Below, in pieces: positions 9,916 to 19,300 of a DNA stretch of 64,000 nt (its first letter is position 1; each line of letters starts with the position of its first letter). The notes beneath the pieces are model-generated. The model was not told the DNA's origin. It saw only the letters and a list, made by a program, of their open reading frames with translations, and did no database searches. Where the stretch lies: positions 62,001-126,000 of the forward strand of contig NZ_JANIAA010000016.1 in assembly GCF_024505145.1 (NCBI RefSeq), given 5' to 3'. The DNA is from Streptomyces rugosispiralis (GTDB lineage: Bacteria > Actinomycetota > Actinomycetes > Streptomycetales > Streptomycetaceae). The position numbers and the translations under genes are program-made.

Positions 9916-12900
9916 GTGAGCGAGACGAAGCTCCGCGACTACCTCAACAAGGTGACGACCGATCTGCACCGCACCCGTCTGCGCCTTCGGGAGGTGGAGG
10001 AGAAGAACCGGGAGCCGATCGCGATCGTCGCGATGAGCTGTCGCTTTCCTGGCGGCGTCACCTCCCCGGAGGAGCTGTGGCGTATCGTCGCCGATGGCGT
10101 CGACGGGCTCTCACCGTTCCCGAAGGACCGGGGCTGGCACCAGGAGCTGTACAACCCCGACCCCGACAGCCACGGCACGAGCTCGGTGAACGAGGGCGGG
10201 TTCGTCCACGACGCCGCGATGTTCGACCCCGTGTTCTTCGGGATCTCCCCGCGCGAGGCCCTGGCGATGGACCCCCAGCAGCGGCTGCTGCTGGAGGCGT
10301 CCTGGGAGGTCCTGGAGCGGGCGGGCATCGACCCGCTGTCCGTCAAGGGCACCACCGGCGGCGTGTTCATGGGCGCTGCCTTCCAGGGATACGGCACGGT
10401 CGGCCCGATCGAGGCGGAAGAGGTCGAGGGCTATCTGGTGACGGGCGGGAACACCGCCGTCACCTCCGGCCGGGTCGCCTACGTCCTCGGCCTCGAGGGT
10501 CCCGCGGTGACGGTGGACACGGCGTGCTCGTCGTCCCTGGTGACGCTGCACCTGGCCGCGCAGGCGCTGCGCCAGGGCGAATGCGACTTCGCCCTGGCCG
10601 GCGGCATCACCGTGATGGCCAGCCCCGGAGCGTTCACCGAGTTCAGCCGTCAGGGCGGACTCGCGTCCGACGGCCGCTGCAAGCCCTTCGCGGCGGCCGC
10701 GGACGGCACCAACTGGTCCGAGGGCGTCGGTGTGCTGCTCGTGGAGCGGCTGTCCGACGCCCGCCGCAACGGCCACCAGGTGCTGGCGGTGGTGCGCGGT
10801 TCCGCGGTGAACCAGGACGGTGCCAGCAACGGCCTCACCGCCCCCAACGGCACCTCGCAGCGCAGGGTGATCCGTCAGGCGCTCGACAACGCGGGAGTCA
10901 CCCCGGACGAGGTCGACGTGGTGGAGGCGTTCGGCACGGGCACCTCACTTGGCGACCCGATCGAGGCGGAGGCCCTGATCGCGACCTACGGCCAGGACCG
11001 GCCGGAGGGCCGGCCGCTGTGGCTGGGTTCCATCAAGTCCAACATCGGCCACTCGCAGGCGGCCGCCGGTGTCGCGGGCGTCATCAAGATGGTGATGGCC
11101 ATGCGGTACGGCGTCCTGCCCAAGACGCTGCACGTGGACGAGCCGACCCCGCATGTGGACTGGTCGTCGGGGGCCGTGGAACTGCTGACCGAGGCCCGGC
11201 CCTGGCCGGAGACGGACCGGCCCCGCCGGGCGGGGATCTCCTCCTTCGGCATCAGCGGCACCAACGCGCACACCATCATCGAGCAGGCCACCGAAGCCGA
11301 GGAGGCGGAGCCGGCCGGTTCCGGGGCCGAGGCTCCCCGCCCCCTCGCCTCCTCCGCCGTGCCATGGCTGATCTCCGGCAAGGGCGAGGCCGCGCTGCGG
11401 GCGCAGGCCGAGCGGCTGTACGCCCATCTGACGGCCGGGGGCCCTGTCGAGGGTGACGATTCCACGGCGGCGTCCGTAGCCGACATCGGCTACTCCTTGG
11501 CGGTGTCCCGCTCGGCGTTCGACCACCGCGCCGCGGTGATCGGCGAGGACCGCGAGAGCCTGCTGCGCGGCCTGCGGGCCGTGGCCCGGGGCGAGGTGGC
11601 CCAGGGCGTGGTCGGCGGGCGGGCGGCCAAGGCGCACAGGACGGCCTTCGTGTTCCCGGACCAGGGGGCGCAGTGGGCGGGTATGGCGGTGGGGCTGCTG
11701 GAGTCCTCGCCGGTGTTCGCCGAGTCGGTGGCCGAGTGTGAGAAGGCTCTGTCGGCGCATGTGGACTGGTCGCTGGCGGATGTGCTGCGCGGTGTCGGGG
11801 GCGCGCCCGGTTTCGACCGGGTGGATGTGGTGCAGCCGGCGCTGTTCGCGGTGATGGTGTCGCTGGCGAAGCTGTGGCGTTCGGTGGGTGTCGGGCCGGA
11901 TGCCGTGATGGGGCACGGCCAGGGTGAGATCGCCGCGGCCTGCGTGGCGGGCGCGCTGTCGCTGGAGGACGCCGCGAAGGTGGTGGCCCTGCGGTCGCAG
12001 GCGATCGCGAGGAATCTCGCGGGCCGTGGTGGCATGGTGTCGGTCGAGCTGCCGGCCGACCAGGTCAAGGACCGTATCGCCGCCTGGGACGGCGCGATCT
12101 CCATCGCCGCGGTCGACGGCCCCGGTTCCGTCGTGGTCTCCGGTGACCCGGGCGCGCTGGATGAGATGGCCGCGCGGCTGGAGGGCGAGGAGATCGTGGT
12201 CCACCGGGTCCCGGTGGACCACGCCTCGCACTCCGCCCACGTGGAGGAGATCCGCGAGGAGTTGCTGAAGGCCCTGGCCGACATCGAGCCGCGCTCCTCG
12301 ACGGTGCCGTTCTACTCGACGGTCTCCGGTGCAGTGGTGGACACGGCCGGTCTGGACGCCGAGTACTGGTACCGCAACCTGCGGCAGACCGTGGAGCTGG
12401 AGGCCACCACTCGCCGTTTGCTCGATGCGGGGCACACCGTGTTCATCGAGGTGAGCCCGCATCCGGTGCTGGCCCGGCCGGTGCGGCGGACGGTGGAGGC
12501 CGCCGAGGCGCGGGCGGTGGTCGTGGAGACACTGCGGAAGGATGAGGGCGGGCCGGAGCGGTTCCTGACCTCCGCCGCCGAGCTGCACGTCGGCGGCGTC
12601 GGTGTCGACTGGCGGAAGGTGTTCGAAGGCCACGGTGCCCGCCGGGTCGATGTGCCGACCTACGCCTTCCAGCGCCAGCGCTACTGGCTGGACTCGGAGG
12701 CGGCCGTCGGCGATGTGGGCTCGGTGGGCCTCACGGCGGTGGCGCACCCCCTGCTGAACGCCGCGGTCTCGCTGGCCGGCGGCGGCGGAGTGCTGTTCAG
12801 CGGGCGGCTGTCGCTGGCCACGCACCCCTGGCTCGCCGACCACGCGGTGCAGGGCGTGGCGCTGGTACCCGGGACGGCCTTCCCGGAGATGGCCGCACAG

Positions 12901-15900
12901 GCGGGGAGCCAGGTCGGATGCGGCCGCGTCGAAGAGCTGGTGCTGGAGGCGCCCTTGGCGATACCCGAGCGCGAAGGGGTGCGGATCCAGGTCGAGGTGG
13001 GGGAGGCCGACGCCGCGGGCCATCGCGAGGTCAGCGTGTACTCACGGACGGAGTCGGCCGACGACGAGGCAGACCTCGAGCAGCCGTGGGTGCGGAACGC
13101 GCACGGTGTGCTCACGCCGCCCGTCCCGGCCGCCTCCTTCGACTTCGCGAAATGGCCGCCGTCCGGGTCCAAGCCCGTCGACGTCTCCGGCGGCTACGAG
13201 CACGCCGAGGAGTATGGGCTGCACTACGGTCCCGCGTACCGCGGGTTGCGGCGCGCCTGGAAGCGCGGTGACGCGGTGTTCGCCGATATCGAGCTGCCCG
13301 AGGATCAGCGCGGCATCGCGAAGTACTTCGGTCTGCACCCGGCCCTGTTCGACGCGGCCCTCCAGGCGATCGGCGCGAACAACGCGTTGCGCGGAGGTGA
13401 CAACGCGCCGAGCGCGGGGAATCTGATGCCGTTCTCGTGGCGGGGATTCTCCCTGGAGACGGTCGGTGCCCACACGCTGCGCGCCCGGATCATCCCGGAC
13501 GGCCGGCAGGCCGTGTCGCTGGCCATCGCCGACACGTCCGGCCGCCCGGTGGCCTCCGTCGACTCCCTCGTCCTCCGGCCCATGCAGGCCGCCGCGTTGC
13601 GGCACGCGGGCCGGACGGCCGGTGAGGCGTTGTTCCGCATGGAGTGGACGGCGCCCTCGGCGAAGCCCGCGGAGGGCGTGGCACCCGGCTGGTGGGCGGC
13701 GCTGGTCGACGACTGCCTCGGCGTGGGCGACGCCCTGGAGGCGGCGGGCTTCTTCCCCGCCGATGTGTACCCGGACTCCGAGGCGCTGAGCGACACCTTG
13801 GCGACGGGCACGAGCATGCCCGGAATGGTGGTCCTGCCGGTGGCTTCGGCCGACTCCGCCACGGTGGACGAGGTACACACCCGGGTCGCTGAGGTGCTGG
13901 CGACCGTTCAGCCGTGGCTGGCGGACGACCGGTTCGCGAACACCCCGCTGGTGGTGCTGACACGGGGCGCCGTCGACACCGGCGACGGTGTGACGGATCT
14001 GGCGGGCGCGGCCGCATGGGGTTTGGTGCGGTCGGCGCAGGCGGAGCACCCGGGACGGCTGGTGCTCGTCGACACGGATGATGTCGAGCGCGCGGTGGCA
14101 CTGCTCGCGGGGGTGGTAGCCACTCGTGAGGAGCAGGTGGTGGTGCGTTCGGGCGAGGTCCGCCTGCCGCGTCTGGCCCGCTCAGCTCCCGCCGGTGACG
14201 CTCCCGGGTCGGAGGTGTTCGGTTCCGGCACCGTGCTGGTGACGGAGGGCACGGGGGCTCTGGGCGGTTTGGTGGCCCGGCATCTGGTGGCCCGGCACGG
14301 TGTCAAGAAGCTCCTGCTGCTGTCCCGCCGTGGTGCGGAGGCGGACGTTGCCGCCGAATTGCGGGCCGAACTGGAGGCCGCGGGCGCCGAGGTGATGGTC
14401 ACGGCTTGTGACGCCGCGGACCGTGAGGCGCTTGCCGCGGTGTTGGCGGGACTGCCCGAGGAGTTCGCGTTGAGCGCCGTGGTACATGCGGACGAGGTGC
14501 TCGATGACGGGCCGTTCGCATCGCTGACACGCGAGCGGACGACCGCGGTGCTGCGGGCGAAGGCGGACGCGGCCTGGAATCTGCATGAGCTGACCGCGGG
14601 CATGGACCTGTCGGCGTTTGTGCTGTTCTCATCGACCGCGGGTCTGCTCGGCGCGGCCGGGCGGGGCAACTACGCCGCGGCGAATGTGTTCCTGGACGGC
14701 CTCGCGTCGTGGCGTCGCGCCCAAGGACTGCCGGGTGTCTCGCTGGCGTGGGGCCGGTGGGCCCAGGACGACGCCGTGACACCGCACGGTCTGGCACCAC
14801 TCTCCTCCGAGGAGGGTCTGGAGCTCTTCGACGCGGGCGTCGTCTCCGACACGGCCGTGGTGATTCCCGCCCGGCTGGACGTGGCTGCGCTGCGCGCCCA
14901 GGGCGCCGCGATGCCCGCCGTGTTCCGTTCGGTCGTCCCGGACGCCCCCGCCCGCCGTGCGGCTCGGACGGCGGAGTCCGAGGTGGACCAGGCCGCCCAG
15001 TTGCGGCAGCGGCTGGCCGGGCTGTCGGAGGCCGAGACGGACGAGGTGCTTCTCGAACTGGTGCGTACCGTCGCCGCCGCGGTGCTCGGGTTCGCATCGC
15101 ACGAGGACATCGACACCGGCCTCGAGTTCATGGAGATGGGCTTCAACTCCCTCACCGCGCTCGAATTCCGTAACCAGGTCGCCGCCATCACCGGCCTCCG
15201 GCTGAACAGCACTGTCGTCTTCGACTACCCGAGTCCGGGCGAGATGGCGGCCCATCTGCGACCCCGGCTGGCGGCCGAGGTCGCGTCCAGCCCCGCCGGC
15301 CGCCAGGTCCAGGAGCGGACCGGCCCGGCCGCTCCGGTCGCCGCGCCCGCGCCCGTGACCGAGCCCGTTTCCCCGGCGCCGCAGGCGGACGCGCCCGACA
15401 CCCTCGGCTCCCTCTACCGGCTGGCGGCGCAGCAGGGCAAGCCCCAGATCGGCATGGAGCTGCTGGTGAGCGCGGCAAAGCTCCGTCCGACCTTCGAGGA
15501 CCCGGCAGACTTCGAGGGGAACATCAGGCCCGCGCGGCTCTCCCGGGGCCCTGGGCGTCCCCGGCTGATGTGCTTCTCCACCCACGTCGCTCTGGGCGGC
15601 GTTCACCAGTACGCACGGTTTGCCGGGCTGTTCCGTGGCAATCGGGACGTGGCGGCCCTTCACACCGTCGGGTCTGTCGAGGGTGAGAGCCTTCCGGCCA
15701 ACCTGGACACGCTGTTCCGCTTGCAGGCGCGGGCCGTTGCCGAGTACGCCGAGGGCGCCCCGGTCGTGCTGTGCGGCTCCTCGGCCGGAGGAATTCTCGC
15801 CCACTCGGTGGCCGCCGCTCTGGAGAACCAGGGCACACCGGCCGCCGGAGTCGTGCTGCTGGACACCTACCTTCCGGACACCACGAGGCTCGTCGATGTC

Positions 15901-16212
15901 GCGGACTCCTGGATGGACGAAATGTACGAGCGGGACGAGATCGTCGCCCTGGAGGGTGTCCGAATGTCCGCCATGGGCTGGTACGCGTATCTGATGGAGG
16001 GGTGGAAGCCGCCGGAGATCTCGGTCCCAAGTCTCCACGTCCGTGCGACCGAGAAGGTGGTGCAGACGGACCCGGACTCCTCGGAGCGGAGCTGGCAGGC
16101 GGACTGGCCCGCCGACTCCGTCGCCGACGTGCCCGGAAATCACTTCACCATGATGGAGAAGCACGCGGACTCCACCGCCCAGGCCGTCGAGGACTGGGTG
16201 GCCAACCTCTAA
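9916..16212 (+). CDS. Type I PKS, terminal module KS-AT-DH-KR-ACP-TE with disabled KS, AT and KR motifs
   Basis: 2098 residues from a GTG start. A coiled-coil docking helix (about 1-32) precedes KS (33-460), AT (575-870), DH (930-1210), KR (1430-1610), ACP (1710-1780) and thioesterase (1850-2098). The KS keeps Cys204 and SNIGH, but the EAHGTGT motif reads EAFGTGT (Phe339). The AT reads PDQGAQ (Asp582) and GHGQGE (Gly668 replaces the nucleophile Ser), and the specificity motif is HASHS. The KR reads VTEGTGALG (Glu1444) and HADEVLDD (1524-1531). The ACP reads GFNSL (Asn1744, Ser1745 kept). The DH keeps His976 in HAVQGVALVP and Asp1146. The TE has GSSAGG (Ser1956), an Asp in LLDTYLP and a His in GNHFTMM. 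From family knowledge, no normal extension should occur here; transfer of a finished chain, dehydration and release by TE remain possible. Degeneration rather than a purposeful dead module cannot be excluded. Confidence 0.96.
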   Translation: MSETKLRDYLNKVTTDLHRTRLRLREVEEKNREPIAIVAMSCRFPGGVTSPEELWRIVADGVDGLSPFPKDRGWHQELYNPDPDSHGTSSVNEGGFVHDAAMFDPVFFGISPREALAMDPQQRLLLEASWEVLERAGIDPLSVKGTTGGVFMGAAFQGYGTVGPIEAEEVEGYLVTGGNTAVTSGRVAYVLGLEGPAVTVDTACSSSLVTLHLAAQALRQGECDFALAGGITVMASPGAFTEFSRQGGLASDGRCKPFAAAADGTNWSEGVGVLLVERLSDARRNGHQVLAVVRGSAVNQDGASNGLTAPNGTSQRRVIRQALDNAGVTPDEVDVVEAFGTGTSLGDPIEAEALIATYGQDRPEGRPLWLGSIKSNIGHSQAAAGVAGVIKMVMAMRYGVLPKTLHVDEPTPHVDWSSGAVELLTEARPWPETDRPRRAGISSFGISGTNAHTIIEQATEAEEAEPAGSGAEAPRPLASSAVPWLISGKGEAALRAQAERLYAHLTAGGPVEGDDSTAASVADIGYSLAVSRSAFDHRAAVIGEDRESLLRGLRAVARGEVAQGVVGGRAAKAHRTAFVFPDQGAQWAGMAVGLLESSPVFAESVAECEKALSAHVDWSLADVLRGVGGAPGFDRVDVVQPALFAVMVSLAKLWRSVGVGPDAVMGHGQGEIAAACVAGALSLEDAAKVVALRSQAIARNLAGRGGMVSVELPADQVKDRIAAWDGAISIAAVDGPGSVVVSGDPGALDEMAARLEGEEIVVHRVPVDHASHSAHVEEIREELLKALADIEPRSSTVPFYSTVSGAVVDTAGLDAEYWYRNLRQTVELEATTRRLLDAGHTVFIEVSPHPVLARPVRRTVEAAEARAVVVETLRKDEGGPERFLTSAAELHVGGVGVDWRKVFEGHGARRVDVPTYAFQRQRYWLDSEAAVGDVGSVGLTAVAHPLLNAAVSLAGGGGVLFSGRLSLATHPWLADHAVQGVALVPGTAFPEMAAQAGSQVGCGRVEELVLEAPLAIPEREGVRIQVEVGEADAAGHREVSVYSRTESADDEADLEQPWVRNAHGVLTPPVPAASFDFAKWPPSGSKPVDVSGGYEHAEEYGLHYGPAYRGLRRAWKRGDAVFADIELPEDQRGIAKYFGLHPALFDAALQAIGANNALRGGDNAPSAGNLMPFSWRGFSLETVGAHTLRARIIPDGRQAVSLAIADTSGRPVASVDSLVLRPMQAAALRHAGRTAGEALFRMEWTAPSAKPAEGVAPGWWAALVDDCLGVGDALEAAGFFPADVYPDSEALSDTLATGTSMPGMVVLPVASADSATVDEVHTRVAEVLATVQPWLADDRFANTPLVVLTRGAVDTGDGVTDLAGAAAWGLVRSAQAEHPGRLVLVDTDDVERAVALLAGVVATREEQVVVRSGEVRLPRLARSAPAGDAPGSEVFGSGTVLVTEGTGALGGLVARHLVARHGVKKLLLLSRRGAEADVAAELRAELEAAGAEVMVTACDAADREALAAVLAGLPEEFALSAVVHADEVLDDGPFASLTRERTTAVLRAKADAAWNLHELTAGMDLSAFVLFSSTAGLLGAAGRGNYAAANVFLDGLASWRRAQGLPGVSLAWGRWAQDDAVTPHGLAPLSSEEGLELFDAGVVSDTAVVIPARLDVAALRAQGAAMPAVFRSVVPDAPARRAARTAESEVDQAAQLRQRLAGLSEAETDEVLLELVRTVAAAVLGFASHEDIDTGLEFMEMGFNSLTALEFRNQVAAITGLRLNSTVVFDYPSPGEMAAHLRPRLAAEVASSPAGRQVQERTGPAAPVAAPAPVTEPVSPAPQADAPDTLGSLYRLAAQQGKPQIGMELLVSAAKLRPTFEDPADFEGNIRPARLSRGPGRPRLMCFSTHVALGGVHQYARFAGLFRGNRDVAALHTVGSVEGESLPANLDTLFRLQARAVAEYAEGAPVVLCGSSAGGILAHSVAAALENQGTPAAGVVLLDTYLPDTTRLVDVADSWMDEMYERDEIVALEGVRMSAMGWYAYLMEGWKPPEISVPSLHVRATEKVVQTDPDSSERSWQADWPADSVADVPGNHFTMMEKHADSTAQAVEDWVANL

Positions 16213-16219
16213 CGGCCAC

Positions 16220-16255
16220 GCGCCCGCCCGGCACCGACGAGTGCCGGGCGGGCGC
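16220..16255 (+). terminator. Hairpin terminator after TE-bearing PKS
   Basis: A perfect 15-bp stem (16220-16234 with 16241-16255) and a 6-base loop lie eight bases past the stop codon. It separates the TE-bearing PKS from the loading-ACP PKS, which has its own ribosome binding site. Confidence 0.75.
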
Positions 16256-16324
16256 CCACGCCGATGCCGCGTTCGGCGCGGCACACAGCTTTGCCACAAG
16301 GTTTTTCCACGAAGCAGGAGATAG

Positions 16325-19300
16325 GTGAGCAGCATGTTGCGCGGGTCCAGCGACTCAGGCGAGTCCGGAATCCAGGCTGGGCCGGATTGCGGCGAGAGCC
16401 AAGGCGAACTTCCTTCACTCACACCGGATTTCCGGGAACTGCCGGATCTCGAACAGCGCAGGGTCCTGTTCGACCTGGTACGCGCACACGTCGCCGCGGC
16501 GCTGCGGTCGGAGTCGCCGCGCACGCTCGACGCGGAGAGCTCGTTCCTCGACCTGGGTCTTGACTCGCTCGCGGCGGTCAATCTGCACCGCGGACTGGTG
16601 GCGGCCACCGGGCTCACGCTCGAGGTGTCGCTCGCCTACGACTACCCGACGCCCAGCGAGCTGGTGGACCACCTCCACCGGCAGATCTTCCCCGTCGCCG
16701 CGGACGACACCGCTCCCGCGCGTGCCGTCGTGGGCTCGGACGACCCCATCGCGATCGTCGGGATGAGCTGCCGCTTCCCCGGCGGCGTCAACAGCCCCGA
16801 GGACCTGTGGAAGGTCGTCTCCGAGGGCGTGGACGCCATCACCCCGTTCCCCACCGACCGGGGCTGGGACCTGGAGGCGCTCTACAGCCCGGACCCGGAC
16901 CAGCCCGGCACCAGCTACGCGACCGAGGGCGGGTTCATCCACGACGCCCCCGAGTTCGACGCGGAGTTCTTCGGCATCTCGCCGCGCGAGGCGCTCGCCA
17001 TGGACCCGCAGCAGCGGCTGCTGCTGGAGACCAGCTGGGAGGTCTTCGAGCGGGCCGGCATCGACGTGACCAAGCTGCGGGGGAGCAGGACCGCCGTCTT
17101 CACCGGCGCGGAGCACCACGACTACGGACCCCACCTGCAGAGCACCAAGAGCGGCCTCGAGGGCTACGCGCTGACCGGCATCGCGGGCAGCGTCGCCTCC
17201 GGGCGCATCGCCTACACCTTCGGCTTCGAGGGCCCGGCGTGGACCGTGGACACCGCGTGCTCCTCGTCGCTGGTCTCCCTGCACCAGGCGGCCCACTCGC
17301 TGCGCCAGGGGGAGTGCGATCTGGCGCTCGCCACCGGTGTCGCCACGATGCCCACCCCGGGTGACTTCATCCTCTTCAGCCGTCAGCGCGGACTCTCCTC
17401 CAACGGGCGCTGCAAGGCGTTCGGCGCCGAGGCCGACGGCACGTCATGGGCCGAGGGTGTCGGTGTCCTCCTGGTGGAGCGGCTCTCGGACGCCCGGCGC
17501 AACGGCCACGAGGTGCTGGCGATCGTGCGCGGCTCCGCCGTCAACCAGGACGGCGCGAGCAACGGTCTGACGGCCCCCAACGGCCGCTCCCAGCAGCGTG
17601 TCATCCGGCAGGCGCTGGCCAACGCCGAGCTGACCGCGGACCAGATCGACGTGATCGAGGCGCACGGCACCGGAACCTCGCTCGGCGACCCCATCGAGGC
17701 ACAGGCGCTGATCGCCACCTACGGCGAGAGCCGCCCGGAGGGGGATCCGGTCTGGCTGGGGTCCCTCAAGTCGAACATCGGCCACACCCAGGCGGCGGCC
17801 GGTGCGGGTGCCGTCATCAAGATGGTGATGGCCATGCGCCACGGCATGCTGCCCAAGACGCTGCACGTGGAGGTGCCGACCCCGCACGTGGACTGGTCCT
17901 CGGGCGGCGTGGCACTGCTCGCCGAGCAGCGCGCCTGGCCGGAGACCGGGCGGCCGCGCCGGGCCGGTGTCTCCTCGTTCGGCATGAGCGGCACCAACGC
18001 CCACGCCATCATCGAGCAGGCCCCGCCGCTGGAGCCCGCCCCCGTGGCGGACGACGCCGACGAGGACACGGCGTCCCAGCCCGTGTCGTGGCTGGTGTCC
18101 GCCAGGAGCGAGGAGGCGCTGCGGGCGCAGGCCGCGCGGCTGCGCGAGCATGTGGTGCGCCACCCCGAGGCGCTGCCGGTCGACGTCGGATGGTCCTCCG
18201 CCGTGACGCGTGCCGCACTGGAGCACCGTGGCGTGGTGGTGGCGTCCGACCGTGAGGCGCTGCTGCGCGGACTCGCCGCGCTCGCCGAGGACACCGATTC
18301 GCCGGGTCTGGTGCTGGGCCGGTCCATGGCGCAGCGGGTGGCGTTCCTGTTCACCGGCCAGGGCGCCCAGCGGCTGGGCATGGGCCGGGAACTCTACGAG
18401 ACCTACCCGCTGTTCGCCGACGTATTCGACGAGGCGTGTGACTATCTCGAGGTACGCCTCGGCACCTCCGTGCTCGACGTGGTCTTCGGCCCCGAGGACG
18501 ACGACGCGGCCGCGACCGGTGACGAGCTCAGCCAGACGATGTTCACCCAGGCCGGGCTGTTCGCCTTCGAGGTGGCCATGTTCCGCCTGCTGGAGTCCTG
18601 GGGTGTGCGCCCCGACTTCCTGATGGGGCACTCGGTGGGCGAGATCGCGGCGGCACACGTCGCCGGGGTGCTGTCCCTGGAGGACGCCTGCGCCCTGGTG
18701 GCGGCCCGCGGGCGGCTGATGCAGGAACTGCCCGAGGGCGGCGCGATGGTGGCCGTCCAGGCGTCGGAGCAGGAGGTGGCCGAGAGCCTGGAGGGCCGCG
18801 AGGACCAGGTGTCGCTCGCGGCGCTCAACGGCCCCACCTCGGTGGTGCTCTCGGGCGACGAGGACGCGGTGCTCGAACTCGCCGGCCACTGGGAGGCCCA
18901 GGGCCGCAAGACCAAGCGGCTGCGGGTGAGCCACGCGTTCCACTCCCCCCGGATGGACGCCATGCTGGAGGAGTTCGGCCAGATCGCCGCCTGCCTGGAG
19001 TACTCGGCCCCGGCGATCCCGGTCATCTCCAACGTCAGCGGCCAGGTCGCGGGCGCCGAACTGGCCACCTCCGAGTACTGGGTCCGCCACGTCCGGGAGG
19101 CGGTCCGCTTCGACGACGGCATGCGGCAGCTCGCCGAGCAGGGCGTGACGACCTGTGTGGAGCTGGGCCCCGACGCCGTGCTGACCGCGATGGGCCAGGA
19201 CTGCCTGGACGCCATCGACACCGACGCGGCCTTCGTGCCCCTGGCCCGCGCCGGGCGCGCCGAGGCCCAGACGCTGGCGGAGGCGGTCGCCACCCTGTAC

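Noticed and set aside
6349..9969. A very long open frame on the minus strand opposite the PKS (about 1200 codons)
   Set aside because: It mirrors PKS coding sequence, has Arg/Gly/His-rich composition with no domains, and arises from strong third-position GC bias.
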